Positions 30,220-41,621 of a DNA stretch of 64,000 nucleotides are shown one piece after another. The first letter of the stretch is position 1. Each line of letters begins with the position of its first letter. Origin of the DNA: Paraniabella hibiscisoli. Its GTDB lineage: Bacteria; Bacteroidota; Bacteroidia; Chitinophagales; Chitinophagaceae. The translations under genes and the position numbers were made by a program. The notes beneath the pieces are model-generated. The model was not told where the DNA came from, searched no databases, and saw only the letters and a list, made by a program, of their open reading frames with translations. Location: the NCBI RefSeq assembly GCF_022512515.1, contig NZ_JAKWBK010000001.1, forward strand, positions 124,001 through 188,000, read 5' to 3'.

Positions 30220-32837
30220 TTACAAAGATGCCATCGCCTCTTTTAACGCCGCAATCTTCTCTTCTGCATCTGCCTTTTTCTTTCTTTCCACTTCTACTAC
30301 TTCCGGCTTGGCGTTCTGTACAAAACGCTCGTTGCCCAGCTTTTTTCTACCGAAATCAGGAAACCTTCCAGGTATGCAATATCCTTTTCTAACTGTTCCT
30401 TTTGAGCAGTTGTATCTAATTCGGTTTGTGTTTCAATATACAGTTTATCCTTTTGTACCAAAACATTGATACATTTTTCAACCGTAGCATCTGTAAAAGC
30501 AATGCCTTCCGCATTTACCTGTCTTTCTAAAATGCTAAAGAGTGGCTCATAATCTGCCCGAACTTCAGCCTGTATATGTAACCTGATCGCTTCTTTATTT
30601 TTGACGTTGTTTTTAACTCTTGCATCCCTTACCGCACTGATCACGTTTTTGAGGATCTCGCCCTGTGCAATAATTTTCTCATCAACAGTACCAGCTTCTT
30701 CAAACTGTTTAACAGAGAGATCATCGTTTTGCTCTTTTAACTGATGATAAATCTCTTCTGTTATAAACGGCATATAAGGATGTAGCAATTGCAACAGTTC
30801 CTCAAAAAAGCCAATAGTAGCCTGTAACTTACTATTGATGGTAGCACCGCCAAATTCCGGTTTTTGCCACTCCAGGTACCAGCTGCAGAAATCATCCCAT
30901 ATTAGCGAATAGATCGTTTTAAGCGCTTCGCTCAGTTTAAACTCTTTTAGTAAACGCTCCACTTCAAGCCTGGCCTCATTAATACGGTTACGCATCCACA
31001 GACTTGCAAAATCATTAGGAACCGTTGCCTCATCGTTAACAATACCATTGGGGTTTTCCTCCCACATCTTCACCAGCTTCAATGCATTCCATATCTTGTT
31101 ATTGAAGTTACGTCCCTGCTCCAGCGAAGCTTCGTCAAACAAGAGATCGTTGCCCGCAGGGGCGGCAATCATAATACCAAAACGTACGGCATCTGCACCA
31201 TATTTGTCAATCAGCTCCAGCAAGTCGGGCGAATTGCCTAATGACTTAGACATTTTGCGCCCCAGCTTATCGCGCACCATACCGGTAAAATATACATCCT
31301 TAAACGGAATTTCTTTTTCATATTCCAGGCCGGCCATTACCATCCTGGCTACCCAGAAGAAGATGATATCCTGGCCGGTTACCAGCACAGAAGTAGGATA
31401 ATAATATTTCAGTTCTTCATTTCCAGGTTCGGTAATTCCTTTAAACACCTGTGATGGCCACAACCAGGAAGAGAACCATGTATCTAACACATCATTATCC
31501 TGGCGCAGATCATTAATGGTCCATTGATTTCCAGATAAATTGCTAAACGCCTCTTCTTTTGTCCGGCCCACAATACAGGTTCCATCCGGTGTATACCAGG
31601 CTGGTATCTGCTGGCCCCACCAAAGCTGACGGCTGATACACCAGTCTTTTACATTCTCCAGCCAATGCTTATAAGTGGCTAAAAACGGTCTCCCGGGTGT
31701 ATTTTAATATCCCCCTCTACCACTGCTTTGAGTGCAGGTTCAGCCATATCCTGCATTTTCAAAAACCACTGAGTAGATATTTTCGGCTCCACCACAGCAT
31801 TGCTCCTTTGTGAGAAACCATTTTTGTTATTAATGTCCTCGGTTTTTACGAGGTTCCCGAAGCTTCCAGGTCAACTGCGATCTTTTTACGAACATCAAAA
31901 CGGTCTTCTCCAATGTAAAGCTGCGCAGCTTCACTTAGGTACCGTCATCATTTAAAGTATCCACTACTTCGAGATGATGCTTCAACCCGAGGTTGTAGTC
32001 GTTAATATCGTGTGCCGGCGTAATTTTCAAAGCACCTGTGCCAAACTCCCTATCTACGTACTCGTCAAAAATAACTGGAATGCGCCTGTTGATCAGCGGT
32101 ACGAAAACATAAGCACCTTTCAGATGCTGATACCGTTCATCATCAGGATGTACGCAAATAGCGGTATCGCCCAGGATAGTTTCGGGGCGTGTAGTGGCAA
32201 TAGTGATATAGCCCTCTTGTCCATCGAGCTTATATTGTACATAGTATAGTTTGCTCTGCACTTCGCGATACTCAACCTCTTCATCACTTAAAGCTGTTTT
32301 TGCAACGGGATCCCAGTTAATCATGCGGGCGCCGCGGTAAATCAAGCCCTTTTTATAGAGGTCTACAAATACTTTTATTACGGCGTCATAATAATGGTCA
32401 TCCATTGTAAAGGTTACGCGGCTCCAATCTACGCTACAACCCAGGCGCTCTATCTGGTTATAGATAATGCCGCCATATTTGTTTTTCCATTCAAAAGCGT
32501 ATTTAAGAAATTCTTCCCTGGTTAATGTGTTTTTATCGATGCCTTTTTCACGCAACATCTGCACCACTTTGGCTTCGGTAGCAATAGAAGCATGATCACT
32601 ACCCGGAACCCAGCAGGCATTAAAACCAGTCATTCTTGCCCTGCGCACCAAAATGTCCTGAACGGTTTCATTTAATGTATGCCCCATGTGTAGCACACCG
32701 GTGACATTCGGAGGAGGGATCACCACGGTAAAAGCAGGTCTGCCATCTGGCTTGCTTTCAAAATATTTTTGCTCTTTCCAGCGATTGGTCCAAAACTGTT
32801 CAACCTGCGCTGGTTCAAAATTCTTCGATAATTGCAT
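30220..32837 (-). CDS. valS: Valyl-tRNA synthetase
   Basis: This class I synthetase has [15 protein letters not shown] (HIGH) and [15 protein letters not shown] (KMSKS), the editing region between them, the [14 protein letters not shown] stretch and a C-terminal coiled coil ([25 protein letters not shown]). Breaks at about 31930, 31857, 31687 and 30335 each look like one missing base in a run. Rejoined it is about 874 residues, as expected. The enzyme is essential, so these must be sequence errors. Transcription is from a Bacteroidota-type promoter just upstream. Confidence 0.95.
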
Positions 32838-32844
32838 AAGGGTG

Positions 32845-32874
32845 CAAATTTACTGCTTTTATGTTTGCGGCAAA
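32845..32874 (-). promoter_or_regulatory. valS promoter
   Basis: On the minus strand, TTTG (32871-32874) and TAAATTTG (32845-32852) are separated by 18 bases, close to the TTTG/TAnnTTTG Bacteroidota consensus. The valS ATG follows 8 bases later. Confidence 0.65.
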
Positions 32875-33054
32875 AGCAGAAAAACAGGGTTTATCGGGCA
32901 TTTCGAAACGCCAAAAAATCAACTCATTACCGGCAAACTTCTTTGATCCGACTACTCCTGTTGGCATCGCCTGATTAAGCGGTTATTCAAGCCCGAAAAA
33001 TCAGTAATTTCATAATGTAGATGGTTCTCATATATTGCGTCTAAAACATCCTAT

Positions 33055-33713
33055 ATGCCTAAACCCATATTAACCGAAAAAGATTTCCAGGACGCGGCAC
33101 GCCAATTAAATTGCGAAGTAGCCGCTATTAAAGCAGTAGCCGAAGTGGAGAGTAAAGGTGATGGTTTTTTGCCTACCGGCGAACCCAAAATTCTTTTTGA
33201 ACGCCATATTTTTCTAAACGCACCAATGGTCTTTTTGACAAGACTAACCCGGGCATTTCTAACCCGGTAGCAGGAGGTTACGGCGCCTATGCATCACAGC
33301 ACAAAAGGCTGCAGGAGGCCGTTCTATTAAACCGCAATGCCGCTTTGATGTCTGCCTCCTGGGGACGTTTCCAGGTAATGGGATTCAACTATGCATTGGC
33401 TGGCTTCAATTCTTTGCAGGAGTTTGTAACCGCCATGTATAAGGGAGAACGGGAGCATTTATTCGCATTCGTCAATTATATTATTAGTACGGCGCTTGAT
33501 GATGAGCTGCGTGAGAAACGCTGGGCAGACTTTGCCCGCAAATACAACGGACCAGACTACAGGAAAAATAATTACGATATAAAAATGGCAGAGGCTTACA
33601 AAAAATTTGCCGGTACCAGCCGAAGCGTCAAAGCAACCAAAGCATTAAATACTGAAAAAGTTATTAAAGCAGCGAAGGTAAAACCCAAAAACATGCCCAA
33701 CATTTTCCAATAA
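33055..33713 (+). CDS. N-acetylmuramidase-family (DUF3380-like) cell-wall hydrolase
   Basis: About 220 residues in two frames joined near 33215 (T run in ATTTTTCTAAACG). The family pattern is clear: AARQLNCEVAAIKAVAEVESKGDGFL with the likely catalytic Glu, EPKILFERHIF, NPVAGGYGAYASQHKRLQEA, SASWGRFQVMGFNYALAGF, and WADFARKYNGPDYRKNNYDIKMAEAY. A Lys-rich tail follows. No signal peptide is present, as in phage endolysins. It is isolated here, with no other phage gene nearby, so it may be a domesticated lysin or need another export route. Confidence 0.82.
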
Positions 33714-33720
33714 AAGCTGA

Positions 33721-34186
33721 TCAGATAACCCGTAAATCTATATTATGTTTTTTAGCATAAGGCATGGCCAGATCATCTAGTGCCTTTACTTTTTCGTTAA
33801 TTCAGCATCGTTGGTTTCAAATATTTTGCTGATAGCAGCGTCTATTTCCGGCTGAGGTTTTCCCTCATCGATTTTGGCAACAGTCACATAGTCATTTTCA
33901 AAATTTTTTTCCCCAATTCCAACAGGTCTTTGGAGGCTCCGATAAGAGGCTTGGTTTCTTCTGTTTCTTTTATTTCCTCAAGGCTGATCAGAGCGCCATT
34001 AACTCTGTCAACGGCCGTCATTTTCACATAATCTATAACTCAGAAAAAAACGGGGGCGAAAAAAGCGGCAACCTGGTTCGTGTTCAGTACTGTAACTCCA
34101 ATTACTTTTTTCGGGAGACGCCTGCTGGCAGGAAGTGATCATTAAAATCAACAACAGCAAAAATGCATAAAACCGTTATTCTTCAT
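33721..34186 (-). CDS. Small hypothetical lipoprotein, frame-broken
   Basis: ATG 34186 begins a signal peptide with lipobox (FYAFLLLLILMITSCQQ). The remainder is readable only by changing frame several times (near 34170, 34090, 34040, 33910 and 33800), giving YVKMTAVDRVNGALISLEEIKETEETK..., NFENDYVTVAKIDEGKPQPEI and a tail ending KKHNIDLRVI at 33721. The joined protein is about 155 residues, mainly helical in appearance. No family was recognised. The density of breaks is higher than elsewhere, so true decay cannot be excluded. Confidence 0.5.
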
Positions 34187-34204
34187 GGTTGTGCAGTTTT
34201 ATAA

Positions 34205-34231
34205 AAGGCCACCGGAATCCGATGGCCTTAC
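34205..34231. terminator. Terminator of the sdh operon
   Basis: AAGGCCA pairs with TGGCCTT around an 11-nt loop, followed on the minus strand by TTTTATAAAA. It lies about 25 bases past the sdhB stop. Confidence 0.6.
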
Positions 34232-34255
34232 TTTAATGATCTATGTTTAATAAAC

Positions 34256-35026
34256 CTAGCCTTTCACGTCCGCCGCTAATCCCGCTGCAGTGAAATCCCT
34301 GTTTAAACGTGCAATATTGGTGATCTCGATCTCTTTAGGACAAACGGCTTCGCAGGCACCCGTATTGGTACAGCTACCGAAACCTTCTTTATCCATTTGA
34401 GCTACCATTGCCAATGAGCGTTTATTTCTCTCTGTTTGTCCTTGCGGTAATAATGCAAGGTGAGAGGTTTTTGCAGAAAGGAACAACAATGCCGAAGAGT
34501 TTTTACATGCTGCGACACAGGCGCCGCATCCAATACAGGCAGCTGCTGCAAATGCTTTATCCGCATTGTCCTTATTAATGGGAATAGCGTTACCATCAAC
34601 AGTTACACCGGTATTTACGGAAACGTAGCCACCTGCTTGTATGATCCGGTCAAACGCAGTACGATCCACCACCAGGTCTTTTAAAACCGGGAATGCATTG
34701 GCGCGCCAGGGTTCTACCACAATGGTATCTCCGTCTTTAAAGGCACGCATGTGCAGCTGGCAGGTAGTGGTACCTTGCCATGGACCGTGCGGACGCCCGT
34801 TAATATACATGGAACACATTCCACAAATACCTTCACGACAATCGTGGTCAAAAGCGATGGGTTCTTTTCCTTCGTGTATCAATTGCTCGTTCAACACGTC
34901 AAACATTTCCAAAAAAGACATTTCGGAAGAAATATTCTTTACCTGGTAAGTTTCAAAACCACCTTTACTTTTCCCGTCTTTTTGTTTCCACACTTTTAAA
35001 GTGAGATTCATATTGTAATGTTCCAT
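34256..35026 (-). CDS. sdhB: Succinate dehydrogenase/fumarate reductase iron-sulfur subunit
   Basis: This subunit passes electrons from SdhA FAD to quinone through three clusters. The [2Fe-2S] Cys set is [18 protein letters not shown] with a later TTCQLH, and the two C-terminal cluster sets are [13 protein letters not shown] and [15 protein letters not shown]. The frame is intact. ATG 35026 ([15 protein letters not shown]) or ATG 35011 are both plausible starts; the TTG further up is not. Unusually, a glycosyltransferase gene separates it from sdhA. Confidence 0.95.
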   Translation of the reverse strand: MEHYNMNLTLKVWKQKDGKSKGGFETYQVKNISSEMSFLEMFDVLNEQLIHEGKEPIAFDHDCREGICGMCSMYINGRPHGPWQGTTTCQLHMRAFKDGDTIVVEPWRANAFPVLKDLVVDRTAFDRIIQAGGYVSVNTGVTVDGNAIPINKDNADKAFAAAACIGCGACVAACKNSSALLFLSAKTSHLALLPQGQTERNKRSLAMVAQMDKEGFGSCTNTGACEAVCPKEIEITNIARLNRDFTAAGLAADVKG

Positions 35027-35059
35027 ATATGTAACTATCTTAACGTTGTTCAAAAAATT

Positions 35060-36026
35060 CTATCCCAATATCCAGCCCGAGGTTTGCCCTGTGTAATAAA
35101 AATACTTATCCAGAATCAGCAGGTTCAATAAGCGTTCTTGCTTCTTGTTTCGAAATTGACGTACATACTCATTGGCATTTTTAACTATTTCCATTGCCTG
35201 TTGAGGATGATTAATGTAGTAGTTCAATTTCTCTTCCAGATCAGAATAATCATCTTTTATACAAATATAGTGCTGATCGGGAATTAGCCTGCCCTCCATA
35301 AACCATGTCTCATATTTAGCTCTGGGCATTACCGCAATACTTGACGATGACATAATCCATTTCAAGTTAGTTGCTACATCAAATCCTTCCAGACTAAGCA
35401 CAAATTTATACTTAAGCTGATCTGCTATACGCATATGTGGTTTTGCCCAGGCATCATGGCCTCCTTTGCTACACACATGTCCCAGATCGCACAACGGGTG
35501 ATCAAAATACATTTCGTAAAAGGCTGCCCGATGAGGCTGTTCTACTGCCCCCTGCCTATTAGTATATTTTTCTTATCCACGAAAGGAATGTCATCCTTTA
35601 CAAACCTGTAATGCCGGGTTCTGTCCAGTTTCATTACTACAGCGTTCTCATTCGGCGCCTTAACCGGCCTGCTTTTGATGATCGAAGGTGAACCCGGTAC
35701 ATACGTTATATCTCCGAACACATAATTCAGTTTCAATTCCGGCTTGTAATAAATCAGGTACTCTAAACTATCATGATGATAAGTCGAAAATCTATCGGGC
35801 TTCTCCAGCCTTTTAAATGTTTCTATAGTAGGAGCATCCTTATTTATTGACATTATCGTTTCTAACTTGTTGTAATAATTCACACGATCTTTCAGATAGT
35901 CAATATCAAATTGCGACATATCTTTCAATACCTCATTAATATTTTTTTGCCTCCCAATAACAACCTGGTGTAATTGGAATACGCATTAAAATAATAAACC
36001 GGCTTAAAAGTTTTCTTTATTCGCAT
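35060..36026 (-). CDS. GT90/CAP10-like glycosyltransferase inserted between sdhA and sdhB
   Basis: About 322 residues in three frames joined near 35920 (A run) and 35520. It has the layout of Bacteroidota lipopolysaccharide-A-protein-like/GT90 enzymes: FKRLEKPDRFSTYHHDSLEYL, NYVFGDITYVPGSPSIIKSRPV, MKLDRTRHYRFVKDDIPFVDKKN, KYKFVLSLEGFDVATNLKWIMSSSSIAVMPRAKYETWFMEGRLIPDQHYICIKDDYSDLEEKLNYY. The donor nucleotide-sugar and acceptor are unknown; a surface glycan is likely. It starts 10 bases after sdhA and ends ~30 bases before sdhB, so it must be co-transcribed with respiratory genes. It looks more A+T-rich than its neighbours by eye (not measured). Confidence 0.8.
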
Positions 36027-36036
36027 GAATAAACAT

Positions 36037-38013
36037 CTACTTATAGTTTCTTTGGGATGGCTTGATCACCTCGTAATTGAGGGTTTCTTTCACCAGTTCC
36101 CAATCACTTTCCCCTTTATACAGCCAGGCAGCCACATGCATGAACGCTTCATCATTCCTCATTGCTTCTCCATCTTCTGTCTGACTCTCTTCTCGGAAGT
36201 GACCTCCGCAGCTTTCTTTACGCTCTAAGGCATCTATACACATCAACTCACCCAGCTCAATAAAGTCAGCCACACGATTGGCTTTGTCCAGCTCCGGGTT
36301 CATTTCGTGTATGCCTCCGGGTATGCGTACGTTGCTCCAGAATTCTTTTTTAAGCTGCTGTATCTCTGTTATGGCTTCTTTCAATCCCTGCTCATTACGC
36401 GCCATGCCACATTTCTCCCACATGATCTTTCCTAAACGCTTATGAAAACTTTCAACGGACTGAGTTCCTTTGATATTCATTAATTGAGTGATGCGTGCGT
36501 TTACCGCGGCTTCTGCCTCAACAAAAGCTTTATCCGTTGTAGGTATAGGTTTTACAGCGATTTCATCTGCCAGGTAGTTGCCAATAGTGTAGGGAAGAAC
36601 GAAATAACCATCCGCGAGGCCCTGCATCAGTGCAGAAGCTCCTAAACGGTTAGCTCCGTGATCGCTAAAGTTAGCCTCACCCAGGCAATACAATCCTTTT
36701 ACAGAAGTCATCAGTTCATAATCTACCCAGATTCCACCCATCGTATAGTGTACTGCAGGGTAAATACGCATGGGCACTTCGTAGGGGTTTTCACCGGTAA
36801 TTTTTTCGTACATGTCGAAAAGGTTACCGTATTCTTCCTTAACCACTTCTTTACCCAAACGCACCAGGGTTTCCTGGTCAGGATTTTGAATACCCTGTTT
36901 GTTGGCTTCGGTTCTTCCGTATTTATTGATCAGGTTGTATTTGAAATCGAGGTAAACTGCCTGTTTGGTTGTTCCTACGCCGAAGCCGGCATCACATCTT
37001 TCTTTAGCTGCACGAGAAGCCACGTCACGAGGGACCAGGTTACCAAAAGCCGGATATCTTCTTTCCAGGAAATAATCTCTTTCTTCTTCCGGTATATCGT
37101 TGGCCTTGCGATTGTCATTTTCCTTTTTAGGCACCCAGATACGACCATCATTTCGCAGCGACTCTGACATCAGCGTTAGCTTACTTTGGTGATCGCCCGA
37201 AACAGGAATACAGGTTGGGTGAATTTGTGTAAAGCAAGGGTTGGCAAAATGCGCGCCCTTTTTATGAGCTTTCCAGGCAGCCGTAACATTGCTACCCATT
37301 GCGTTGGTAGATAAATAGAATACGTTTCCGTATCCGCCCGATGCCAATATTACCGCATGTCCGAAATATCTTTCTAACTGACCGGTAATAAGGTTACGTA
37401 CAATTATACCACGCGCTTTGCCATCAACCATCACAATATCGAGCATCTCATGACGGGTATATTGCTGTACATTACCTAAAGCTACCTGTCTTTCCAAAGC
37501 CTGGTAGGCGCCTATTAATAACTGCTGACCGGTTTGACCTGCAGCATAAAAAGTTCTTTTTACCTGTGTACCACCAAAAGAACGGTTGTTTAATAAACCG
37601 CCGTACTCACGGGCAAAGGGAACTCCCTGCGCTACGCACTGATCGATGATATTTACACTTACTTCGGCCAGGCGATGGACATTGGCCTCGCGTGCACGAT
37701 AGTCGCCACCCTTTATAGTATCGTAAAACAAACGGTAAACAGAGTCCCCGTCATTCTGATAATTTTTTGCTGCATTGATACCACCCTGCGCAGCAATGGA
37801 GTGCGCCCTTCGTGGAGAGTCCTGAAAACAGAATGCCTTAACCCTGTAGCCTAACTCACCTAAAGAAGCAGCTGCCGATGCGCCAGCTAAGCCGGTTCCT
37901 ACCACAATAATCTCTAACTTTCTTTTGTTAGCAGGGTTAACCAGTTTGCAATGGCCTTTATAATCGTTCCATTTGTCTTCCAACTTACCCGCAGGTATTC
38001 TTGAATCAACCAT
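36037..38013 (-). CDS. sdhA: Succinate dehydrogenase/fumarate reductase flavoprotein subunit
   Basis: This is the catalytic FAD subunit, 658 residues and intact. It shows the N-terminal nucleotide fold [24 protein letters not shown], the His that binds FAD covalently in [20 protein letters not shown], and the substrate-site loops [31 protein letters not shown] and [30 protein letters not shown]. Start ATG 38013 ([15 protein letters not shown]) matches the family; the open frame extends upstream without support. It is the Bacteroidota form that acts in either direction with menaquinone. Confidence 0.96.
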   Translation of the reverse strand: MVDSRIPAGKLEDKWNDYKGHCKLVNPANKRKLEIIVVGTGLAGASAAASLGELGYRVKAFCFQDSPRRAHSIAAQGGINAAKNYQNDGDSVYRLFYDTIKGGDYRAREANVHRLAEVSVNIIDQCVAQGVPFAREYGGLLNNRSFGGTQVKRTFYAAGQTGQQLLIGAYQALERQVALGNVQQYTRHEMLDIVMVDGKARGIIVRNLITGQLERYFGHAVILASGGYGNVFYLSTNAMGSNVTAAWKAHKKGAHFANPCFTQIHPTCIPVSGDHQSKLTLMSESLRNDGRIWVPKKENDNRKANDIPEEERDYFLERRYPAFGNLVPRDVASRAAKERCDAGFGVGTTKQAVYLDFKYNLINKYGRTEANKQGIQNPDQETLVRLGKEVVKEEYGNLFDMYEKITGENPYEVPMRIYPAVHYTMGGIWVDYELMTSVKGLYCLGEANFSDHGANRLGASALMQGLADGYFVLPYTIGNYLADEIAVKPIPTTDKAFVEAEAAVNARITQLMNIKGTQSVESFHKRLGKIMWEKCGMARNEQGLKEAITEIQQLKKEFWSNVRIPGGIHEMNPELDKANRVADFIELGELMCIDALERKESCGGHFREESQTEDGEAMRNDEAFMHVAAWLYKGESDWELVKETLNYEVIKPSQRNYK

Positions 38014-38108
38014 ATTATAAAACGTTTCTCGTTTAACTTTTTTATTGTTCCTATACAGTGTTCCTGATCGTAAACCCCAGCTGATTATCAGCCAGGAGCA
38101 TCTCACTA

Positions 38109-38834
38109 CTAACTAATCCAACCAGCCAGGAAGCTGATAGGCATCATAATAAATGCGCCACAAACTATGATAGCAAAGCTCCAGCCCACAACGGTTAGTA
38201 TGCTTATGTATTTATGATTGGTTACCCCAAATGTGCGAAACGCACTTTGAATACCGTGCACCAGATGCCAGAATAATGCGATCACCCCAAGGATATATAC
38301 CACTGAAATCCATGGATAGTTTGTAAACTTATATACCATTTCACCGTACAGATCGTGATATTCTTTCGCCCCTGGAGTACCCGCCGATACGATCTGGTGG
38401 GTGGACATGTCGATATACATCTGTCCTAAACCACCAAAGCGGGAAGGAATCCAGAAATCGATTAAATGTATTACCAGGAAAATAAGAATGATCGAGCCTA
38501 AGATGCCCATAGCACGGCTATACCATTTACTGCCTTTGTTACCCATTGGAATGGCATAACCCACTTTACGTTTGCTGCGATTTTGTATTTCCAACACCAG
38601 GCCCTGGATGATATGTAAAAGGAAAAACACAAATAAACCGATCTCCAGCACTCTGGGTACCACATTCGCGCCCATAAAATGCGCTGCAACGTTAAACATT
38701 ACGCCTCCATCGTTAGCCCATATACAAGCATTTAGACCGGCGTGCACCAGCAAAAAAGCTACCAGGAAAAGACCTGACAGCGCCATCGTTACTTTCTTTC
38801 CTACACTCGACGTAAATAGTTGAGACCAGTTCAT
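38109..38834 (-). CDS. sdhC: Succinate dehydrogenase cytochrome b subunit
   Basis: This 241-residue, five-helix membrane anchor is of the single-subunit (type B) kind. The heme-ligating His residues fall in helices such as [44 protein letters not shown] and [18 protein letters not shown]. It is the first gene of the sdhC-sdhA-GT-sdhB transcript, and the frame is intact. Confidence 0.94.
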   Translation of the reverse strand: MNWSQLFTSSVGKKVTMALSGLFLVAFLLVHAGLNACIWANDGGVMFNVAAHFMGANVVPRVLEIGLFVFFLLHIIQGLVLEIQNRSKRKVGYAIPMGNKGSKWYSRAMGILGSIILIFLVIHLIDFWIPSRFGGLGQMYIDMSTHQIVSAGTPGAKEYHDLYGEMVYKFTNYPWISVVYILGVIALFWHLVHGIQSAFRTFGVTNHKYISILTVVGWSFAIIVCGAFIMMPISFLAGWIS

Positions 38835-38862
38835 ATAAGCTAAATCTAATTAGTGAATGGCG

Positions 38863-38870
38863 CAAAAGTA
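38863..38870 (-). promoter_or_regulatory. -7 element of the sdh operon promoter
   Basis: TACTTTTG on the minus strand matches TAnnTTTG about 28 bases before the sdhC ATG. A TTTG run occurs 23 bases upstream of it, a little further than the usual spacing. Confidence 0.5.
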
Positions 38871-39007
38871 ACATAGAATTACCAATTTGATGACAAAAAA
38901 ATGACGGAAACGATTGCGCTGGAGTATTTTGATGATAATCGGCATTGCTCCCGATCAGGATCAAATGAAAGCTGTATTACGGGCGCTCTCAATGTTAAAG
39001 CCACATA

Positions 39008-39391
39008 CTATAATAATCTTTTAGTGATCTGCTCATCTATTTTTTTAAACAGATGATAAGGTTTATAGGTTCGCCAGTTGTCAAGCTCCATTAGTTCTAT
39101 AAACTGGTTAAGCTTGGCAAGTTTAAAATCATACTGGGTTTGCTGTGGCATATTTAAACACACAATCCAGCCATCCTCGTCAGAAAGCTCCTCGTGTAGT
39201 TCTTCGTAATATTCTTTGTCGCTGCTGTGAAAATTGAGCACGTTTTCTGCAATCAATATCAGTTTATGTATCCCCTCGTGCATAAAAACCTCTAATACAT
39301 CACGTTTCAGGGTCATAATATCATTTTCTACCGCGTCGTTCCACTCTCCTATCAGTTCAATAATAACATAGCCTTCATCGTAGTCAGCCAT
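39008..39391 (-). CDS. Hypothetical STAS-like protein (127 aa)
   Basis: The intact frame starts at ATG 39391 (MADYDEGYVIIELIGEWNDAVENDIMTLKRDVLEVFMHEGIHKLILIAENV). The beta-alpha pattern with VIIEL...HKLILIAENVLNFH is like STAS or SpoIIAA-like folds, and ELSDEDGWIVCLNMPQQTQY continues it. The C terminus is helical and basic. No membrane segment. No clear partner is nearby; regulation or stress function is only a guess. Confidence 0.6.
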   Translation of the reverse strand: MADYDEGYVIIELIGEWNDAVENDIMTLKRDVLEVFMHEGIHKLILIAENVLNFHSSDKEYYEELHEELSDEDGWIVCLNMPQQTQYDFKLAKLNQFIELMELDNWRTYKPYHLFKKIDEQITKRLL

Positions 39392-39721
39392 TAATACTTT
39401 TAAATAAAGCGTGCGGCTGCCAAAAAACTCCCATTGGGGATGGATATAGTAATTGTAGATCGTGTCCGTGTACTCAAACTGGGAGTGCTCTGTACCGAAA
39501 AAAGGAGAACGTTCATCCTCCCCACTTACGTAAATATGTTGCCAGTTGTAAAAGGTTCCAGCTCATGCATGATTTGCGATTTTTTTCTGCTGATACAAAT
39601 TATATACAAAGGGTTTGTATAGTTTGTTTAAATCAGTTGCCCGAAAGGTAAAATGATTTACCTAAATCGCAAAGCTCCGCTTATGATCTGTATGTTTTTA
39701 GCCAGCTATTAACAATAACTG
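39392..39721. other. Intergenic region with TATACAAA-ggg-TTTGTATA palindrome
   Basis: About 330 bases without a supported gene. The notable site is the 8-3-8 perfect palindrome at 39603-39621. It lies between the GntR regulator gene and the STAS-like gene on the same strand, so it could be an operator of that regulator. Confidence 0.4.
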
Positions 39722-39991
39722 TTAATTGAGGCCGATTCTTTCGGATACGAAATAGCCATCGCCCTTTCTCTTTTCAACAATACCTTCACGTCTCAGGTCT
39801 CGGTAAGCCCGCTCTACTGTAGCGAGAGAAACAATATTAGATTTACCGATTTCACGGGCTGATGGAAGGCGTATACCTTTTTCGATCTGCCCGCTGACAA
39901 TGGCTTGTTTAATTACCTGCTTTACCTGCAGGTATAAAAATAGTTTAGATGAGGTGTCGACGTCAATGTCTAATTGAACATCAAAGGTCAT
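39722..39991 (-). CDS. GntR-family (YtrA-type) transcriptional regulator
   Basis: A short one-domain GntR protein of about 89 residues. YLQVKQVIKQAIVSGQIEKGIRLPSAREIGKSNIVSLATVERAYRDLRREGIVEKRKGDGYFV is the complete winged helix, without a ligand domain. Translation probably starts at ATG 39991 (MTFDVQLDIDVDTSSKLFLYLQV) and not at the upstream Mets. It lies about 60 bases past the acetylesterase gene on the same strand. YtrA-type proteins often control adjacent transporters; the target here is unknown, and the nearby palindrome at 39603 is a candidate. Confidence 0.82.
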   Translation of the reverse strand: MTFDVQLDIDVDTSSKLFLYLQVKQVIKQAIVSGQIEKGIRLPSAREIGKSNIVSLATVERAYRDLRREGIVEKRKGDGYFVSERIGLN

Positions 39992-40050
39992 TCTTCCGTT
40001 TTTAAAAATTGTATTCATATGCATCGCTTTAATTAAATACTGATTTTAAT

Positions 40051-41367
40051 TTAGTTTCCATCGGGTTTGGTAGCATCCCGACCGGGGCTTTCGGGCCAGT
40101 AGAAGCTCGTGTAGGCATCTGGTTTGGAAGGATCAAATACCGGCTCAGCAGGTTTAATTTCCTTGGCCAGGTCTAGTTTTGCGTCCCTGACACCTTTCAG
40201 GATCAATTTAGCAACCTCGTAAGCGCCAAATGGCCTGAAATGGGTGTTATCCGCTATTGCTTCGGCCCTGCCGGGAAAGGTTCCCGCCGGAAAATGGGCA
40301 AAAGCCAATAAAGAAGGCTGTTCGCCCATCGACTCAAACAGTGTTTTACTCATTGCGTTCAGATCAATCAAGGGCACATTTTGCTCCTGCGCCGTTTGTC
40401 TCACCGCAGCGGGATAATCACCCAGGGTTTCAACAATCTTACCCTGTTCAAAGCGCGGCGCTGTACAGAAGTTACCAAAACCGGGTGGCCGCCTTTCTTT
40501 TTAACCTCATTTATAAAGTGTTCAAGGTCTTTTTATAAGTGGTAAAAGCCCCTACTCCTGCTCCTTTCTGCTTCTGGTCGTTATGGCCAAACTCCACCAG
40601 CGCATAATCGCCTGGCTTCATCAGGCTCAGCATTTTGGCGAACCGGCGTGCAGCAATAAAACCGCTCAGGGTTTCTCCCGACTCTGCCAGGTTCACAATA
40701 GCCACTTTACCGGGTTTAAAAAATAAGGGAACATTTGCCCCCAGGCAGAAAACGGCTCGCTGCCGCCATCCACTACTGTAGAATTACCTGCGAGGAAAAC
40801 AGATACAGCTTCTTTGTTGGGTGTAATCTCAATAGCATTGATCTTGGGTTGAGTGCTGTTAAATTCCAGCGTGAGCTTATTATCCCAATGCAAATAGCCA
40901 TATTCGCGGGATTTAAGCCGCACTTTGCTCTTGCTTCCGGCAATCAGGCTGTCGCGGATATTTACAGTGAATTCCACCAGCTGGTGCTTTCCTTTTTCAG
41001 TTTGCAGGCGGTTCACAAACATGCGCCTGTTTTCTGCGCGTAGTGCCAGGTCGGAAGCGCCCTGGTCATCACCTACCCATACTTTTACGTTGTAATTCCC
41101 CTCGGGCAGTTTTACAGAAAAATAGAAAGGGTGATCACTGGTCAGAAATCCGTCTGTAAGCGCTGTTTTACCAACCGAACTGTTGGTTACTACTTTTGTT
41201 CCCAGGTCGATCCCATATCCCAGCTCCTGGCTGAATATAGTTTCGGGTAATACTTTTAAATAACCCTTTTCAGCTTTGCCCTTTCCAAAATCAAATTTTA
41301 AGGTTTGAGCCTCGGCAGTAAGCAGGCGGGCACATACTAACACTAATATTACAATCGTCCGTTTCAT
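40051..41367 (-). CDS. Secreted rhamnogalacturonan acetylesterase-like SGNH hydrolase (CE12)
   Basis: The enzyme would remove acetyl groups from rhamnogalacturonan I. After the signal peptide (MKRTIVILVLVCARLLTAEAQ) an N-terminal beta-sandwich (TLKFDFGKGKAEKGYLKV, FYFSVKLPEGNYNVKVWVGD) precedes the SGNH domain: FLAGNSTVVDGG (Ser block), LVEFGHNDQKQKG (GxND) and ADNTHFRPFGAYEVAKLIL (DxxH catalytic pair). Breaks lie near 40700 and 40515. About 439 residues. It sits next to a hybrid two-component regulator, and the window also holds the rhamnose operon, which fits rhamnogalacturonan use. Confidence 0.87.
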
Positions 41368-41621
41368 ATTCTCTGGCTTCCGGCCAACCATCTGTCTAAG
41401 CATTTGCAGTTTTGATGGATTGAACCGTTGGATTTACAAGCAATTTTTATTTCTTATTTCCAAACCGAAACTACCCAATGAAAGAGTTTGGGGGTATTTA
41501 TATCGTACCAAAAAACCGGCATTTTGATGCAATATCAAAGTGAAAACAATTGATAATCAATATAAATAGAAAAATACTCTCAAGCACGAGAACATGCCGG
41601 AAGATAAAAAGATGGGAAAAG

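Noticed and set aside
33055..33713. Muramidase as evidence of a prophage
   Set aside because: Flanking genes are valS, a lipoprotein and sdhB; no phage structural, integrase or att-like sequences were seen.
39434..39622. 62-residue plus-strand frame in the GntR/STAS gap
   Set aside because: Cys- and Val-rich random-looking product, no start context, and it overlaps the palindrome region.
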